Of a DNA stretch of 63,079 nucleotides, positions 1-8,527 are shown one piece after another. The stretch is from Modestobacter muralis (lineage in GTDB: Bacteria > Actinomycetota > Actinomycetes > Mycobacteriales > Geodermatophilaceae). Numbering within the stretch: position 1 is the first letter of the stretch; each line of letters begins with the position of its first letter. The stretch is from positions 1 through 63,079 of the forward strand of contig NZ_JAAGWH010000066.1 in assembly GCF_010682105.1 (NCBI RefSeq), read 5' to 3'. Both the position numbers and the translations under genes were made by a program. The notes beneath the pieces were generated by a model, which ran no database searches, was not told where the DNA came from, and saw nothing but the letters and a program-made list of their open reading frames with translations.

Positions 1-156
1 ATGCACCCGTTGAGACCGCCGGCCTTTGTGAGTGGTTGGCGATGGCCGAGAACGTCCTTTACTTGCCAGCTGGCAAGTGTCACGCGGCAGGTAGCCCCCT
101 CGGCAGCGGCGGCGCGGCTCGCGGACCCCTGCGAGTGGTAGTGCGAGGCTCCGGGC

Positions 157-777
157 GTGCGCATGGTCACTGTCTTCTCACTGTTCGCTGTCGCCGTGAC
201 GATCGCGGGGTGCAGCGGCTCGCAGCCACCGGTGACGGACAACGCTCCCGTCGTAGGTGCTGTACCCGTCGCGGAGGGCAACGCCCCCATCGTTGCGGTT
301 GACGCCGACGCCGAGGGCAACACGCTGATCCCAGCTCAGTACCCCGTGTGTGACCAGGGTGCCGAAATCTTGGCCTACCTGGAGTCGGGCAACAACAACG
401 GCGACCCGGAGCTGGACAGGGTGTTCGCCAGCTACGTCGGGGTTCCCGCTCCACAAGCTCGCGCCCTGGCCGGTCAGTGGATCGAGGCGTGCGATGAGCA
501 GCAGATCGAGATAGAGATGGCCAAGGCCGCTGCCCAGGCAGAGGCTGCTGCGTCATCGGCGGAAGCTCGACGTGAGTCGGCGGTGACCGCTGAGCGGACA
601 CGGTCCTGCGCGGCTATCGGCGGGGAAGCTGACCACGACGGCGACTTGTGCCGCGCCCCGGCAGCTGCGGGAGAGGACTGTCGCTTCGCTTGGGTCTACT
701 TCACCGCCGAGGGGACCATCGACCAGGAGTCCTACGACAACGAGATGGAGTGGGGAGGCGGGTGCTTCCCGTCATGA
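157..777 (+). CDS. Putative secreted lipoprotein, unknown function
   Basis: A 206-residue protein with a short signal peptide ending in a lipobox-like TIAGC (Cys about residue 19), so it is probably lipid-anchored outside the membrane. The mature part has an alanine/glutamate-rich helical stretch around residues 120-150 and several cysteines in the C-terminal third (SCAAIGG, DLCRAP, EDCRFA, GGCFPS) that could form disulfides. I recognise no domain. The GTG start at 157 is used; an ATG two codons later (163) is equally possible. No co-directional neighbour is close. Real coding is likely from the lipobox and codon bias; the role is unknown. Confidence 0.7.
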   Translation: MRMVTVFSLFAVAVTIAGCSGSQPPVTDNAPVVGAVPVAEGNAPIVAVDADAEGNTLIPAQYPVCDQGAEILAYLESGNNNGDPELDRVFASYVGVPAPQARALAGQWIEACDEQQIEIEMAKAAAQAEAAASSAEARRESAVTAERTRSCAAIGGEADHDGDLCRAPAAAGEDCRFAWVYFTAEGTIDQESYDNEMEWGGGCFPS

Positions 778-1149
778 CCGGTGGAGCGGACTGCAGTGCT
801 GAGCCCTGCTCGAGCGTGGACACCTGCGCGTAGCCACGTCCACGTCCACGTGCGCCGGCTAGCGGAAGCGGCTGTTGCTCAGGGCGTCAGCTGCCACTTC
901 AGGACGGCCGCGGCCTTGCGCTGCACCGCACTCTGACCTGGCGCTACGGCTGATCTTCGATAGCCTGCCGAGGATGATCGGTTTCGTCGTCGCCTTCAGC
1001 TGACGGTCCTGCGGCCCACCCCTCGCAGCCTGCTGTACCGACCTGGGTGGGTCTTAACGCGCCATTTTTCGGCGCTGGACCACTGACGGCGCACCCCGAG
1101 ACGGCGACTTCCTCGTCCCTCCGGAGGTGCCTTCCGCATCGGAGACGAC
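778..1149. other. Intergenic region without recognised gene
   Basis: About 370 bases between the lipoprotein stop and the MFS gene. A short CACGTC-type tandem run lies at about 836-852. I see no convincing terminator, RNA gene or promoter. The MFS gene start has a GGAG about six bases upstream. Confidence 0.4.
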
Positions 1150-2340
1150 GTGCCTTCCACCCATCCTTCCTACCGCGCTGCCCTGATGTACCCGCACATC
1201 TTGCGGTCGTTCCTGCCCAGCATGCTGGGGAGACTCTCGCTGGCCGTGTCTGGCCTCGCCCTGGTGCTGCACCTGCAGGCCACCACCGGTTCCTTCACCG
1301 TGAGCGGGGCGGTGACGGCCGCTTTCGGCATCGCCAACGTCGTCGCTACACCCTGGCGTGCTCGAGCCATCGACCGGTTCGGTCAGGCCTGGCCGTTGGC
1401 AGGACTCGGTGCCGTCCACGCGGTGACGCTGGCCGTCCTGGCCGGGGCGCCGACGGATGACCGGCCGGTCCTCGTCTGCCTGGGTGTGGTCGCCGGCCTG
1501 TCGGCTCCGCCGTTCGGCGCGACCATGCGGGTGGTGTGGTCCCAGGCGCTGCCCGAGGGGCTGCTGCGGACCCGGGGCCTGAGCCTGGATGCCGTCACCG
1601 AGGAGATCGTCTTCACTGCCGGGCCCCTGGCCGGCGCTGCGCTCATCGCTGTGTCCGACCCCCTGGTGGCTTTACTGGCCTCGGCCGGGCTGACCGCCCT
1701 GGGCGCGGGCTCCTACGTGACCAGCCCGCTGTCCTTGCGCCAGCGAGGCCACGTCCCCGACGCCGTGGGTGAGGTGGCCGAGGTGATCCGGCCGTTGCGC
1801 ACCCCTGGCTTCCTCCCCGTCGTCTGGGCGCTCCTGGCTCCGGGCATCATCCTCGGAGCAGTCGAGATCGCTGCCCCAGCGATCGGCGTCGCCGCCGGTA
1901 GCACCGTCCTCGCCGGGGCGCTGCTGGCGGTGTTCGCCGGCGCCAGCGCCCTCGGTGGCCTGTTGTACGGCCGGCTGGAATGGAAGCTCTCACCTGGCCG
2001 TCGACTGGTGATCCTTGGTGCTGGCCTGATCGGCACGACCGCGCTCAGCGGCCTCATCGGATCCACCGGCGTCCTAGTCGTCGGCATCGGACTGATGGGC
2101 GCGTTCATCGCCCCGATGCTGATCACCGGCTACCTAGCCGCAGACCAGTTGACCGATGCGCGCGTGCACACTGAAGCCAGCAGTTGGATCAACACGTCGG
2201 TCAACCTCGGCGCCGCCCTGGGCTCCGGTCTCTACGGTCTGTTCCTCGATGAGGTCACGCCCGGGTCGTCCCTGGTCCTATGTGCGGTGGCCGCTGCCTT
2301 GGTCACTGCGGCTGGCTTCTTCCGGCTGGTCAAGACGTGA
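1150..2340 (+). CDS. MFS transporter
   Basis: A 396-residue hydrophobic protein with about 12 predicted membrane segments, the normal size for a major facilitator superfamily exporter. Glycine/alanine-rich helices, the loop FGIANVVATPWRARAIDRFG (about residues 58-77, in the position of the loop 2-3 motif with its R-x-x-D-R-x-G) and a two-halved layout support this. Such proteins exchange small solutes, often drugs, for protons. The substrate cannot be told from sequence. The GTG start follows GGAGACGAC. It is monocistronic; the next gene lies convergent on the other strand. Confidence 0.8.
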   Translation: MPSTHPSYRAALMYPHILRSFLPSMLGRLSLAVSGLALVLHLQATTGSFTVSGAVTAAFGIANVVATPWRARAIDRFGQAWPLAGLGAVHAVTLAVLAGAPTDDRPVLVCLGVVAGLSAPPFGATMRVVWSQALPEGLLRTRGLSLDAVTEEIVFTAGPLAGAALIAVSDPLVALLASAGLTALGAGSYVTSPLSLRQRGHVPDAVGEVAEVIRPLRTPGFLPVVWALLAPGIILGAVEIAAPAIGVAAGSTVLAGALLAVFAGASALGGLLYGRLEWKLSPGRRLVILGAGLIGTTALSGLIGSTGVLVVGIGLMGAFIAPMLITGYLAADQLTDARVHTEASSWINTSVNLGAALGSGLYGLFLDEVTPGSSLVLCAVAAALVTAAGFFRLVKT

Positions 2341-2451
2341 GTCAGCTCGCCGGCCCGACAAGAGATGGGTAGTGGGCCGTCCGTTACCGGGCGTTCCGGT
2401 CAGCTTGCGCGGCTGCTTACCCAGCCACCGAAGGCTGGCTGTTCGAGGTCC

Positions 2452-3093
2452 TCAGGGCGTGGACAAGGGGTCGAACATGAACGGGATGGCCACGCCGGGG
2501 TAGAGGGTCTTACCGGTCGACTGGATGCAGGTCGTGAGCTGGTCGACGGGGGCGTTGGCGGGGTCGGATTGCAGGTCGGGGACGTTGGTCTCCTGGCCGG
2601 AGACGTTGACACCTCGGTCGCGTAGGCACTGCTGGACGCCGGCGAGCAGGGCAGCGTCCATGCGGGGCTCGTTTGTTGCGAAGTACTGGTCATCCACGAG
2701 GCCCCGCCATTGGGCGTAGCAGTCCTTCTCGGCTTGTTGGATGTTGCCCTCTCCGACCCCTGGGCCGGGGGTCATCTCATAGAGGTACCGCTGGTTGTCA
2801 GCCAGTGACAGTTGAGGGTCGGTGACCTTTACGCCGGTCTGCCGGATGCAGGAGACGTGGGCGTCCATCGCGTCGCGGTACTCGGCGTCGGTGACCTTGC
2901 CGTCGTTGAGGATGTTGGCCTGGAAGGTGAGCCCGGCGTCCTGGGCTTGGCGTGCAGCGACCTGCACGGGCCCCTCGGATTTGCTGCCCTCGTCGCTGGA
3001 GCACGCTGCCAGGACCAGGGACAGCGACACGAGGACCGCTCCCCGGAGCTCGGTCGCCCGGTGGGTCGCGGACTTTCGGTTGCGCAGGGTCAT
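2452..3093 (-). CDS. Putative lipoprotein of the ABC efflux cluster
   Basis: A 213-residue protein with an N-terminal signal peptide and lipobox LAACSS (Cys about residue 31). The mature part has repeated cysteines (VSCIRQ, KDCYAQW, QQCLRDRG, TTCIQSTG), suggesting a disulfide-stabilised extracytoplasmic domain. It starts 1 base after the end of the upstream permease gene on the minus strand, so it is almost certainly the last gene of the 6001-to-2452 operon. It may act as a substrate-binding or accessory factor for the pump; that role is inferred from position only. Confidence 0.75.
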   Translation of the reverse strand: MTLRNRKSATHRATELRGAVLVSLSLVLAACSSDEGSKSEGPVQVAARQAQDAGLTFQANILNDGKVTDAEYRDAMDAHVSCIRQTGVKVTDPQLSLADNQRYLYEMTPGPGVGEGNIQQAEKDCYAQWRGLVDDQYFATNEPRMDAALLAGVQQCLRDRGVNVSGQETNVPDLQSDPANAPVDQLTTCIQSTGKTLYPGVAIPFMFDPLSTP

Positions 3094-3094
3094 C

Positions 3095-4189
3095 TCAGAA
3101 TCCCTTCAAGGCGTCCAGTAGGCCCTTCTTTCGGGTCCACAGCAGGAACGCGACCGGTATGACGAGCGTGCTGATCTGCAGGCTGAGCAGGTCCAGGGGA
3201 GCCAGTCTCAGGGCTGCCGCTGAGGCATCGGGTACCAGCGCGGTGAGGGTGAGGACCCCGGCGATGGATGCCGGCAGCACGCCCAGCAGCACCACCTCGC
3301 ACAGGTGCATGAGGAACAGGGCGCCACGGCGGATGCCCAGCAGGGCGTAGAGGGCGTCGTCGGAGCGGCGCCCGTACCAGAGGTAGGCGGTCGTCAAGAA
3401 GAGCAGCAGGAAGCCGGCGGGCCACCCGAACTGCGAGCGCCGGTCCTGGAGTTCCTCATCGGGGCTGATGCCGAGCTGGTTGTTGCGCAGCCACGGCGTG
3501 GTCACCGATTCGGTGTCGGCGGGGAACCAGGAGGACAGCAGGGTGCCGATGTCATTGGCGGCGCCTGGGTCGGCGGCGATGACGCACTCGGTGGTGGTGC
3601 CGACCGGTGGGGAGACGATGAGGATCTGCCGGTCGGCCGCGGTGTCGCGCGGGGAGGGGTCCATGACCATCGAGACGGCTGCGGTGTCGGGGACCCAGGT
3701 GCGACTGGGCCGGGTGAAGGTCAGCGCGGCCTCGGGCACCAGACCCAGGTTGGCCGCGGCGAGGCTGCCCACGACGACCCCGTCGGTGAGGACCTGGGCT
3801 TGGGGCCAGACCGCGGAGACGTAGCCCGGTGTCACGCGCAGGACGTCGTAGGTGGCCAGGGGCTGGTTGGCCGCGCCCGTGGTGGCGCGCTCCAACACGC
3901 TGCCGGCGGCCTGCACCCCGTCCACGGCCTGCAGCGCGTCGCAGCGGGCCGCGGGGATGCGCGCGGTCTCGGTGACGCCGGCTTCCCGCCACACGTAGCG
4001 CCCGGCGGCGACCTGCTCATCGAAGCGGGTGCTGATGCCGTCCACGTCGTGCACGGTGAACGCGACACAGCCGATGGCCGCGGCCGCGGCGATCGTGACG
4101 CGGAGCAGGCTGGACAGCGGGGTGGCTGCGACGTTCCGCACGGCCTCCTGCACGGCAAGGCGGGTCTTCTGCCGGCTGCTGATGCTCAC
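3095..4189 (-). CDS. ABC transporter permease, FtsX/MacB-like
   Basis: A 364-residue membrane protein with one N-terminal membrane segment (about residues 27-43), a large extracytoplasmic domain of about 200 residues, and three C-terminal membrane segments. That is the topology of FtsX/MacB-type permeases, which couple cytoplasmic ATP hydrolysis to work in the envelope rather than classical substrate passage. Its start overlaps the stop of the ATPase gene by 4 bases. The adaptor-like protein upstream makes a tripartite pump likely. The family assignment rests on topology and neighbours; substrate unknown. Confidence 0.75.
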   Translation of the reverse strand: MSISSRQKTRLAVQEAVRNVAATPLSSLLRVTIAAAAAIGCVAFTVHDVDGISTRFDEQVAAGRYVWREAGVTETARIPAARCDALQAVDGVQAAGSVLERATTGAANQPLATYDVLRVTPGYVSAVWPQAQVLTDGVVVGSLAAANLGLVPEAALTFTRPSRTWVPDTAAVSMVMDPSPRDTAADRQILIVSPPVGTTTECVIAADPGAANDIGTLLSSWFPADTESVTTPWLRNNQLGISPDEELQDRRSQFGWPAGFLLLFLTTAYLWYGRRSDDALYALLGIRRGALFLMHLCEVVLLGVLPASIAGVLTLTALVPDASAAALRLAPLDLLSLQISTLVIPVAFLLWTRKKGLLDALKGF

Positions 4190-4803
4190 GCCGCGGCCAG
4201 GGCGGGGAGGTCCAGCACGCGGTGGCAGGCCTGGGCCACGGCCTGGTCGTGGGTAGCCACGACGACCACCGAGCCGTTGCGGGCGGCGGCGTCCAGGGCC
4301 TGGCAGACCAGCGCCCGGTTGCGGGCGTCGAGGGAGGCGGTGGGTTCATCGGCGAGGATGAGGTCGGCGCGGCTGGCGATGCAGCGGGCCACGGCCGCTC
4401 GCTGCCGCTCACCCCCGGACAGCCGGAAGAGACGGGTGCCGGCCAGGTCACCGAGCCCGAGGAGCTGCAGCGCCGAGCGTGCTGCGTCCTCGGCCTGCTG
4501 CCGGGTGGCGCCGGCGGACAGCGGGCCGAGGCTGACGTTGTCCAGGACGGTGCGGCGGGTCAGGCCCGGGGAGTTCTGGAAGATCCAGCTCACCGCCTGC
4601 TCACCCGGCGGGGCGCCGGTGACGCGGCGGGTGCCCTCACCGGGTGGCATGAGGCCGGACAGGATCGCCAGCAGCGTCGACTTCCCCGAGCCGGAGGGGC
4701 CCATGAGCGCGGTCAGGTCCCCGGACTCCAGCGTCAGGGACAGGCCACTGAACAGGCGCCGGTCGGCGAACGCGACCCCGACCCCCTCCAGGTGGAACTT
4801 CAC
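4186..4803 (-). CDS. ABC transporter ATP-binding protein
   Basis: A 205-residue nucleotide-binding subunit. Visible motifs: Walker A GPSGSGKST (about residue 36), signature LSGGERQRAAVA (about 128), Walker B LILADEPT followed by the catalytic Glu, and an H-loop histidine in VVATHDQ. It resembles LolD/MacB-type ATPases. It would energise the permease encoded directly downstream (4-base overlap) in the cytoplasm. It is about 20 residues shorter than typical MacB-type ATPases but holds all catalytic elements. Confidence 0.92.
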   Translation of the reverse strand: MKFHLEGVGVAFADRRLFSGLSLTLESGDLTALMGPSGSGKSTLLAILSGLMPPGEGTRRVTGAPPGEQAVSWIFQNSPGLTRRTVLDNVSLGPLSAGATRQQAEDAARSALQLLGLGDLAGTRLFRLSGGERQRAAVARCIASRADLILADEPTASLDARNRALVCQALDAAARNGSVVVVATHDQAVAQACHRVLDLPALAAA

Positions 4804-4822
4804 CGCGGCACCGCGCGCAGCT

Positions 4823-6001
4823 TCACGCGCATGTGCGGTCCCGCGCCGGTGGGGAGACAGCGACGGTGACGTCGTCGGTGAGGTCTCCGGTGACGACAGC
4901 GCGGTCGAAGGTGTTGCCCACCACGACGACCCGCTCCGCGGCCGTGGCGGTTCCGCGCCTGGCCAGCACGCAGGAGTTCCCGGTCTGGGAGGTGAAGATC
5001 GCTGCCGCCGGCACGGAGAACTCCCCGGGCCCGGGTGCGGTGGTGAGCTGGGCGCCCACGGTGCGGCTGCCTGGCTCCAGCAGCTCCAGCAGTGCGGGGA
5101 AGGACGCCGGCGCCACGTGCGCGCGGTCCTCTACCAGCTCCAGCGGGGTTCCGTTGACGGCCAGCTGCGCATCGGCGGGCGCGGTGAAGGACTGCACGGG
5201 CTGGGCATCGGCCTCCGGCGGGGTCACCTCGGCCGGTGAGGGAGCGCTGGTGTCGGGCCCGGTGGGCTGCTCGACGCCGGCAGGAGCCTGGTCCCCGGCA
5301 TCCTGCTCCAGGGTGAGCGTCGCTTCGGTGACGCTGCGGCGGGCGGTGAGGACCGGCTCGCCGGCGGCTGGGGCGGGTGCGCCGAGAACCAGCTCGTTGG
5401 TGGCGACGACGACCTCACCGGCGGGCAGGTAGAAGAACCAGTTGGGGTCGAACGACGCTCCGGACGTGTCACCGCCGGGCACCTGGCTGACGGCCTTCTG
5501 CAGCTGCGCGACACCCCTGGCGGTGGCTTGGGAGTAGGTCGACCCTGCCCCGGAGGAGTACCCCAGTGAGGTCAGCGTGGCGTGCAGCATGGCGACGTCG
5601 GGTCCCTTGTCGCCCACGGCCAGTGGGCGGGCGAAGGGTCGCTCGGAGTTGACCGCGAGCCGGGTCATCCCCCCGATCACGGCAAGGGGCTGACCACTGG
5701 TGAGTGTCTGGCCGGGCTGGACCAGGAGCTGCTCGACGATGCCGGTGAGCGCGGGGGCCAGGACCGTGGCCCCGCCCTCGAGCCGGAGGGAGATGTTGAC
5801 CTCCTGAACCACGGCGGCGGTGTTGGCCTGGACCTCGACGTAGACGGTCTGGGGGTCGGCCAAGGTGACCGAGTCCGCGCGGTGCTGCAGCAGCCACACG
5901 GCGACGGCAGGGACCGCGACCCACAGCACCAAGCCGAACAGGAGCAGCGGAAGCCGGCCAGCGCGGGCGAGGCGCGTGAGTCCATTTCGGGGCACGGTCA
6001 T
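4823..6001 (-). CDS. Peptidoglycan-binding / HlyD-like efflux adaptor
   Basis: About 392 residues when started at the ATG at 6001, which has GGGAG directly upstream; the open frame extends further but the extra residues look non-coding. One N-terminal membrane segment (LLLFGLVLWVAVPAVAVWLL) is followed by a biotinyl-lipoyl-like hairpin segment (GIVEQLLVQPGQTLTSGQ), a peptidoglycan-binding helical motif (DVAMLHATLTSLGY...), and a second lipoyl-like/beta-barrel region. This mix of a PG_binding_1 insert in an adaptor scaffold is common in actinobacterial ABC efflux operons. It probably links the MacB-like pump to the cell wall. First gene of the operon running to 2452. Confidence 0.8.
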   Translation of the reverse strand: MTVPRNGLTRLARAGRLPLLLFGLVLWVAVPAVAVWLLQHRADSVTLADPQTVYVEVQANTAAVVQEVNISLRLEGGATVLAPALTGIVEQLLVQPGQTLTSGQPLAVIGGMTRLAVNSERPFARPLAVGDKGPDVAMLHATLTSLGYSSGAGSTYSQATARGVAQLQKAVSQVPGGDTSGASFDPNWFFYLPAGEVVVATNELVLGAPAPAAGEPVLTARRSVTEATLTLEQDAGDQAPAGVEQPTGPDTSAPSPAEVTPPEADAQPVQSFTAPADAQLAVNGTPLELVEDRAHVAPASFPALLELLEPGSRTVGAQLTTAPGPGEFSVPAAAIFTSQTGNSCVLARRGTATAAERVVVVGNTFDRAVVTGDLTDDVTVAVSPPARDRTCA

Positions 6002-6318
6002 CTCCCGTCGGTGTCCGTCGGCTGTCGCCACAATCTCCAGCGACTGCGAGCCGGCCCCTGTCGAGAGCGGGTGCTGCGCCTGCGACGTTGTGTCCGTTGT
6101 AGTACACCAATGACTCGTCGCTGGAGAGCCTCGGACAGGCCGGAGGGGGAGGCCTGAGACGAATGAGGCGGTGCACCTGCCGATCAATCGCCTTGCTGCG
6201 GACTTCGTCGTGTACCGGCTGCGAGAAGTGGTCGACCCGCTGCCAAATGCTCAGGACGAGCAGTCCTGGCAGCCACGGGGGTAGCCGCCAGGACCGTGCT
6301 GCACGCTAGCGCGGTCGA
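6002..6318. other. Intergenic region, divergent promoter space for the ABC operon
   Basis: About 315 bases upstream of the efflux operon. An AT-richer patch near 6097-6112 (GTTGTAGTACACC) could belong to the operon promoter. No RNA gene or strong hairpin is obvious. Confidence 0.35.
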
Positions 6319-6648
6319 TCAAGACGGTGGGGCGTCGTCCTCGGCGCGTTCGATGTTCCAGGCCGGCGTCCAGCGGCCAACTGCGAAGCCGAAGCGGGGT
6401 GCGATCTCGCGGTGGTACTCGACGCAGCCCAGCCACCCGTCGCCGCGGTCCTCGCTCTGCTGCCAGCCGTGCAGCAGCGCCGGGGTGTGCCACTCGCCGC
6501 CCCATCGGACGCGCACCGGCACCGGAGGGTGCAGCCGGCGATCGGCCTCCTCCAGGGCCAGGGCAAGGTCGTCCGTGGAGGTGACGAGGAGGTGATCGGG
6601 TACCGGCAGCCGGCGGGGTGGCGGACCGGGTTCGCGTGGTGACACCAC
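6319..6648 (-). CDS. Hypothetical small protein
   Basis: About 109 residues. The C-terminal 88 residues, beginning TSTDDLALALEEADRRLHP, are clearly protein-like, with conserved-looking tryptophans (RVRWGGEWH, HGWQQSEDRG, GRWTPAWNIER). The open frame continues to 7278, but residues upstream of about 6650 are arginine/glutamine-rich shadow translation. I chose the GTG pair at 6648/6645 because no better start follows; an upstream GTG in frame near 6720 is an alternative. Proteins of this kind are common beside actinobacterial mobilization genes, but I recognise no named family. Confidence 0.55.
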   Translation of the reverse strand: MVSPREPGPPPRRLPVPDHLLVTSTDDLALALEEADRRLHPPVPVRVRWGGEWHTPALLHGWQQSEDRGDGWLGCVEYHREIAPRFGFAVGRWTPAWNIERAEDDAPPS

Positions 6649-6685
6649 CCCACTGTTGCGACCTGCGCCGACAGTCTCCTGCTGC

Positions 6686-6759
6686 ACCGGCCTGGCGGCC
6701 GGTCGCTTCGCCGTGGTGGTCACGAGACCGGCCTGCGGCCGGTGGCTTCGCCGTGGTGG
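6686..6759. repeat. Tandem imperfect repeat with internal hairpin
   Basis: Two copies of about 33 bases (6686-6719 and 6727-6759) share the core CTTCGCCGTGGTGG. Each begins with an inverted repeat, clearest in copy 2 as ACCGGCC-TGC-GGCCGGT. It lies between divergent genes upstream of the small gene at 6940. Possibly regulatory or part of the mobilization region; function unknown. Confidence 0.6.
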
Positions 6760-6939
6760 CTGGGTTGGGGGGTGCGGCAGGTCGTCCCAGCATGCGGGGT
6801 CGGGGGCCCGACCGGTCAAGGCCGCTTCGCGCCGGCTGCGCCGGTCGGCTTCGCCGAGCCTGGACCGCCCACCCTCAACCCCGCACCCCGGGACTCCCGA
6901 CCCGCCGCACACCGCGGCGGCCGAGGAGGAGGACACCTG

Positions 6940-7194
6940 ATGATGACCGAACGCGACTACTTCCCTGCTGAGCAGGACCACGTCAGGGACGCGACGCAGG
7001 CGGTGCAGGAGGGCTTGCACCAGCTGGGCAACCACGTCGCATACCTGCAGACGCTGCTGGAGGAGCCGGGCGCAGGCCTGGCCAGCCAGCTGGAGGACAC
7101 ACACGGACTGATCGCCGGCCTCCTCGAGCGGCTGGACGGCGTGCGCGAGGCACAGGCGGCGCTGCTCACCGCGGTCATCATCGAGTTGCAGTAG
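6940..7194 (+). CDS. Small helical protein in the mobilization region
   Basis: An 84-residue protein starting at a double ATG (6940/6943) with a GAGGAGGAGGAC ribosome-binding stretch, so the longer upstream frame is rejected. It is acidic and almost wholly helical, with leucine/glutamine heptad-like spacing (QEGLHQLGNHVAYLQTLLEE, LIAGLLERLDGVREAQ), suggesting a short coiled coil that oligomerises. It lies just upstream of the oriT-like region and could be a transfer accessory or regulatory protein; this is inference from position. Confidence 0.7.
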   Translation: MMTERDYFPAEQDHVRDATQAVQEGLHQLGNHVAYLQTLLEEPGAGLASQLEDTHGLIAGLLERLDGVREAQAALLTAVIIELQ

Positions 7195-7200
7195 GCATAA

Positions 7201-7234
7201 GGCGGCCGGCCAGGGGAGCCCCTGCGCCGGCCGC
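7201..7234 (+). terminator. Strong hairpin, probable terminator
   Basis: Six bases after the stop at 7194, GGCGGCCGGC pairs with GCCGGCCGCC and CAGGGG with CCCCTG around a two-base loop. This is a nearly perfect 16-bp stem without a U-tract, as is usual for high-GC actinobacterial terminators. Confidence 0.75.
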
Positions 7235-7532
7235 CCGGCCACCGCCGGACCGCCGCTGCCGTGCATCAGTCGCACCACCGCTGTTCCAGGCGGCCAACCA
7301 CCCCCCGCCCCCTTCCCGGCAAGAAGAAGTCAGCGGGTGCAGGAGGCCGTGGAGGTCAAGGTGGAGCGCCCGGAGCGCAGCGAGGACGTACGACCTTGAC
7401 CGGAGCGGACGCGCCCGCAGGCTCGGATTGCCGGGAGGGGAGCGGAGCTCCCGCAGCGCCGGCGTAGCCGGCTCAACCGCGCGGAGCGCGCCGGTGCTGA
7501 CCGAAGGTCAGCGCCGACGGGCGGACCGAAGG
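7235..7532. other. Repeat-rich intergenic region
   Basis: Between the hairpin terminator and the convergent minus-strand gene. It holds a 9-bp inverted repeat GGTCAAGGT (7354-7362) / ACCTTGACC (7393-7401), a small hairpin CTGACCGAAGGTCAG (7497-7511), and a second copy of its GACCGAAGGTCAG core about 26 bases on. No open reading frame here looks coding. The repeats may be part of the mobilization region. Confidence 0.5.
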
Positions 7533-7862
7533 TCAGGCCGGCTCCTGCTGCCCGTTGGCCGTGGCGGCACCGACGGCTGCATCCCCGGCGCCACCGGTCT
7601 GCTTGCGGTTCCGGCGAGGTCGACCGGGCAGTCGCCGCTCGGGGGCATCGAAGCCGACGGCCTTGAGATCGGCTTCGCTCCATCCGGCGCGCAGCGCCTC
7701 GGCGTAGGCCTGCGCGTCGGCGACCTCGGCCTCGTCGATCACCCGGCGGGCGTCGGCTAGAGCGGCACGGCGGTCGGCCAGTGTGCGGATGGAGCCGAAG
7801 CGCGGGTCGAGCAGCTGGCGGGCACGTTCCACGGCCTCGTCGGCACCAAGGTCAGCAGGCAT
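7533..7862 (-). CDS. Hypothetical protein of the mobilization region
   Basis: A 109-residue protein, helical and charged in its first 80 residues (VERARQLLDPRFGSIRTLAD, RRVIDEAEVADAQAYAEALR), with a basic proline/arginine segment (RRLPGRPRRNRKQ) and an alanine/glycine tail. The basic stretch suggests nucleic-acid contact. It is divergent from the mobC-relaxase operon, with the oriT-like region between them, so an oriT-associated or regulatory role is plausible. I recognise no named domain. Confidence 0.65.
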   Translation of the reverse strand: MPADLGADEAVERARQLLDPRFGSIRTLADRRAALADARRVIDEAEVADAQAYAEALRAGWSEADLKAVGFDAPERRLPGRPRRNRKQTGGAGDAAVGAATANGQQEPA

Positions 7863-7917
7863 GCAACGACCCTAGCGGCGGGTATTTCCGTGGTCCACCG
7901 CTGTAGCGCGCGGAAAC

Positions 7918-8053
7918 CCAGTGAGGTGAGGCGGTAGAGCCAGTGAGGTGAGGCGGTTGAGCAAGCTAGTGGTTTGGGTAACCCAAACCGAGGACGGGGT
8001 CGACAGGCGCCCCCGGTCCTGGGCAGACTTCGTCTGGTCCCGCGGTCGCGGGA
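7918..8053. other. oriT: Candidate origin of transfer (oriT)
   Basis: The 218-base gap before mobC holds two tandem 22-base repeats (7918-7939, 7940-7961; 21 of 22 bases match), then three hairpins in line: GGTTTGGG-TAA-CCCAAACC (7971-7989), CAGAC-TTC-GTCTG (8024-8036) and TCCCGCG-GT-CGCGGGA (8038-8053). Direct repeats followed by inverted repeats immediately upstream of the relaxosome genes is the usual oriT layout. The nic site cannot be placed from sequence alone. Confidence 0.55.
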
Positions 8054-8080
8054 GCGCTGCGCTGGGCGGAAGGAGCCCCC

Positions 8081-8527
8081 ATGACCGACGCCGAGCCCGC
8101 TCCGCGAGGCACGGTCGGGCGCCGTCGCCGGGCCCGCGTGGCCGGCGGTCGCACCGGTAACCACCGGGTGCGGGTGAGTGCTGAGGAGGAGGCCGTGCTG
8201 CAGCAGTTGGCGGCGGCGCAGGGCGTGGACGTCGTCGAGCTGCTGGTCGAGTCCGCGCTGGCCGGGGACCGGGAGACCGCGGCGATGCGCCGGCAGGCCA
8301 TGACGGAGCTGTTCAAGGTCGCCAGGCTGCTGGGCAGCATCTGCAACAACGTCAACCAGCTCGCCCGGCACGCCAACTCCGGGCCGGCGTTCCCGGCGGA
8401 TGCGGCCGCGACGCTGGCGGCGGTGCGGCGGCTGCTGCCGCGGGTGGAGGAGACCCTGGACGGGTTGGGTGTGTCTGCTCAGTCGCGGGTGTTCGCCGGC
8501 CCCGTCCGGGAGGGCCTGACCCCGTGA
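8081..8527 (+). CDS. mobC: MobC-like relaxosome accessory protein
   Basis: A 148-residue protein of the plasmid mobilization relaxosome (MobC) type. A basic N-terminus (GRRRRARVAGGRTGNHRVRV) precedes a ribbon-helix-helix-like segment (VRVSAEEEAVLQQLAAAQGV...LLVESALAGD), then a helix with the conserved-looking IGSICNNVNQLARHAN pattern (here LGSICNNVNQLARHAN). MobC proteins bind oriT and help the relaxase open the DNA. AAGGAG precedes the ATG. The stop overlaps the relaxase start as TGATG, so the two are translationally coupled. Confidence 0.85.
   Translation: MTDAEPAPRGTVGRRRRARVAGGRTGNHRVRVSAEEEAVLQQLAAAQGVDVVELLVESALAGDRETAAMRRQAMTELFKVARLLGSICNNVNQLARHANSGPAFPADAAATLAAVRRLLPRVEETLDGLGVSAQSRVFAGPVREGLTP

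Noticed and set aside
1-156. 88-residue frame from 36
   Set aside because: It overlaps the lipoprotein start in another frame and translates to Arg/Gly-rich noise; no gene is supported here.
3305-5239. 644-residue open frame on the plus strand
   Set aside because: It is antisense to the ABC permease, ATPase and adaptor genes, which have clear motifs. Its translation is Gly/Ala/Arg-rich noise from high GC.
6002-6187. 62-residue extension of the efflux adaptor
   Set aside because: The extension is not signal-peptide-like. The ATG at 6001 followed by a membrane helix fits the family.
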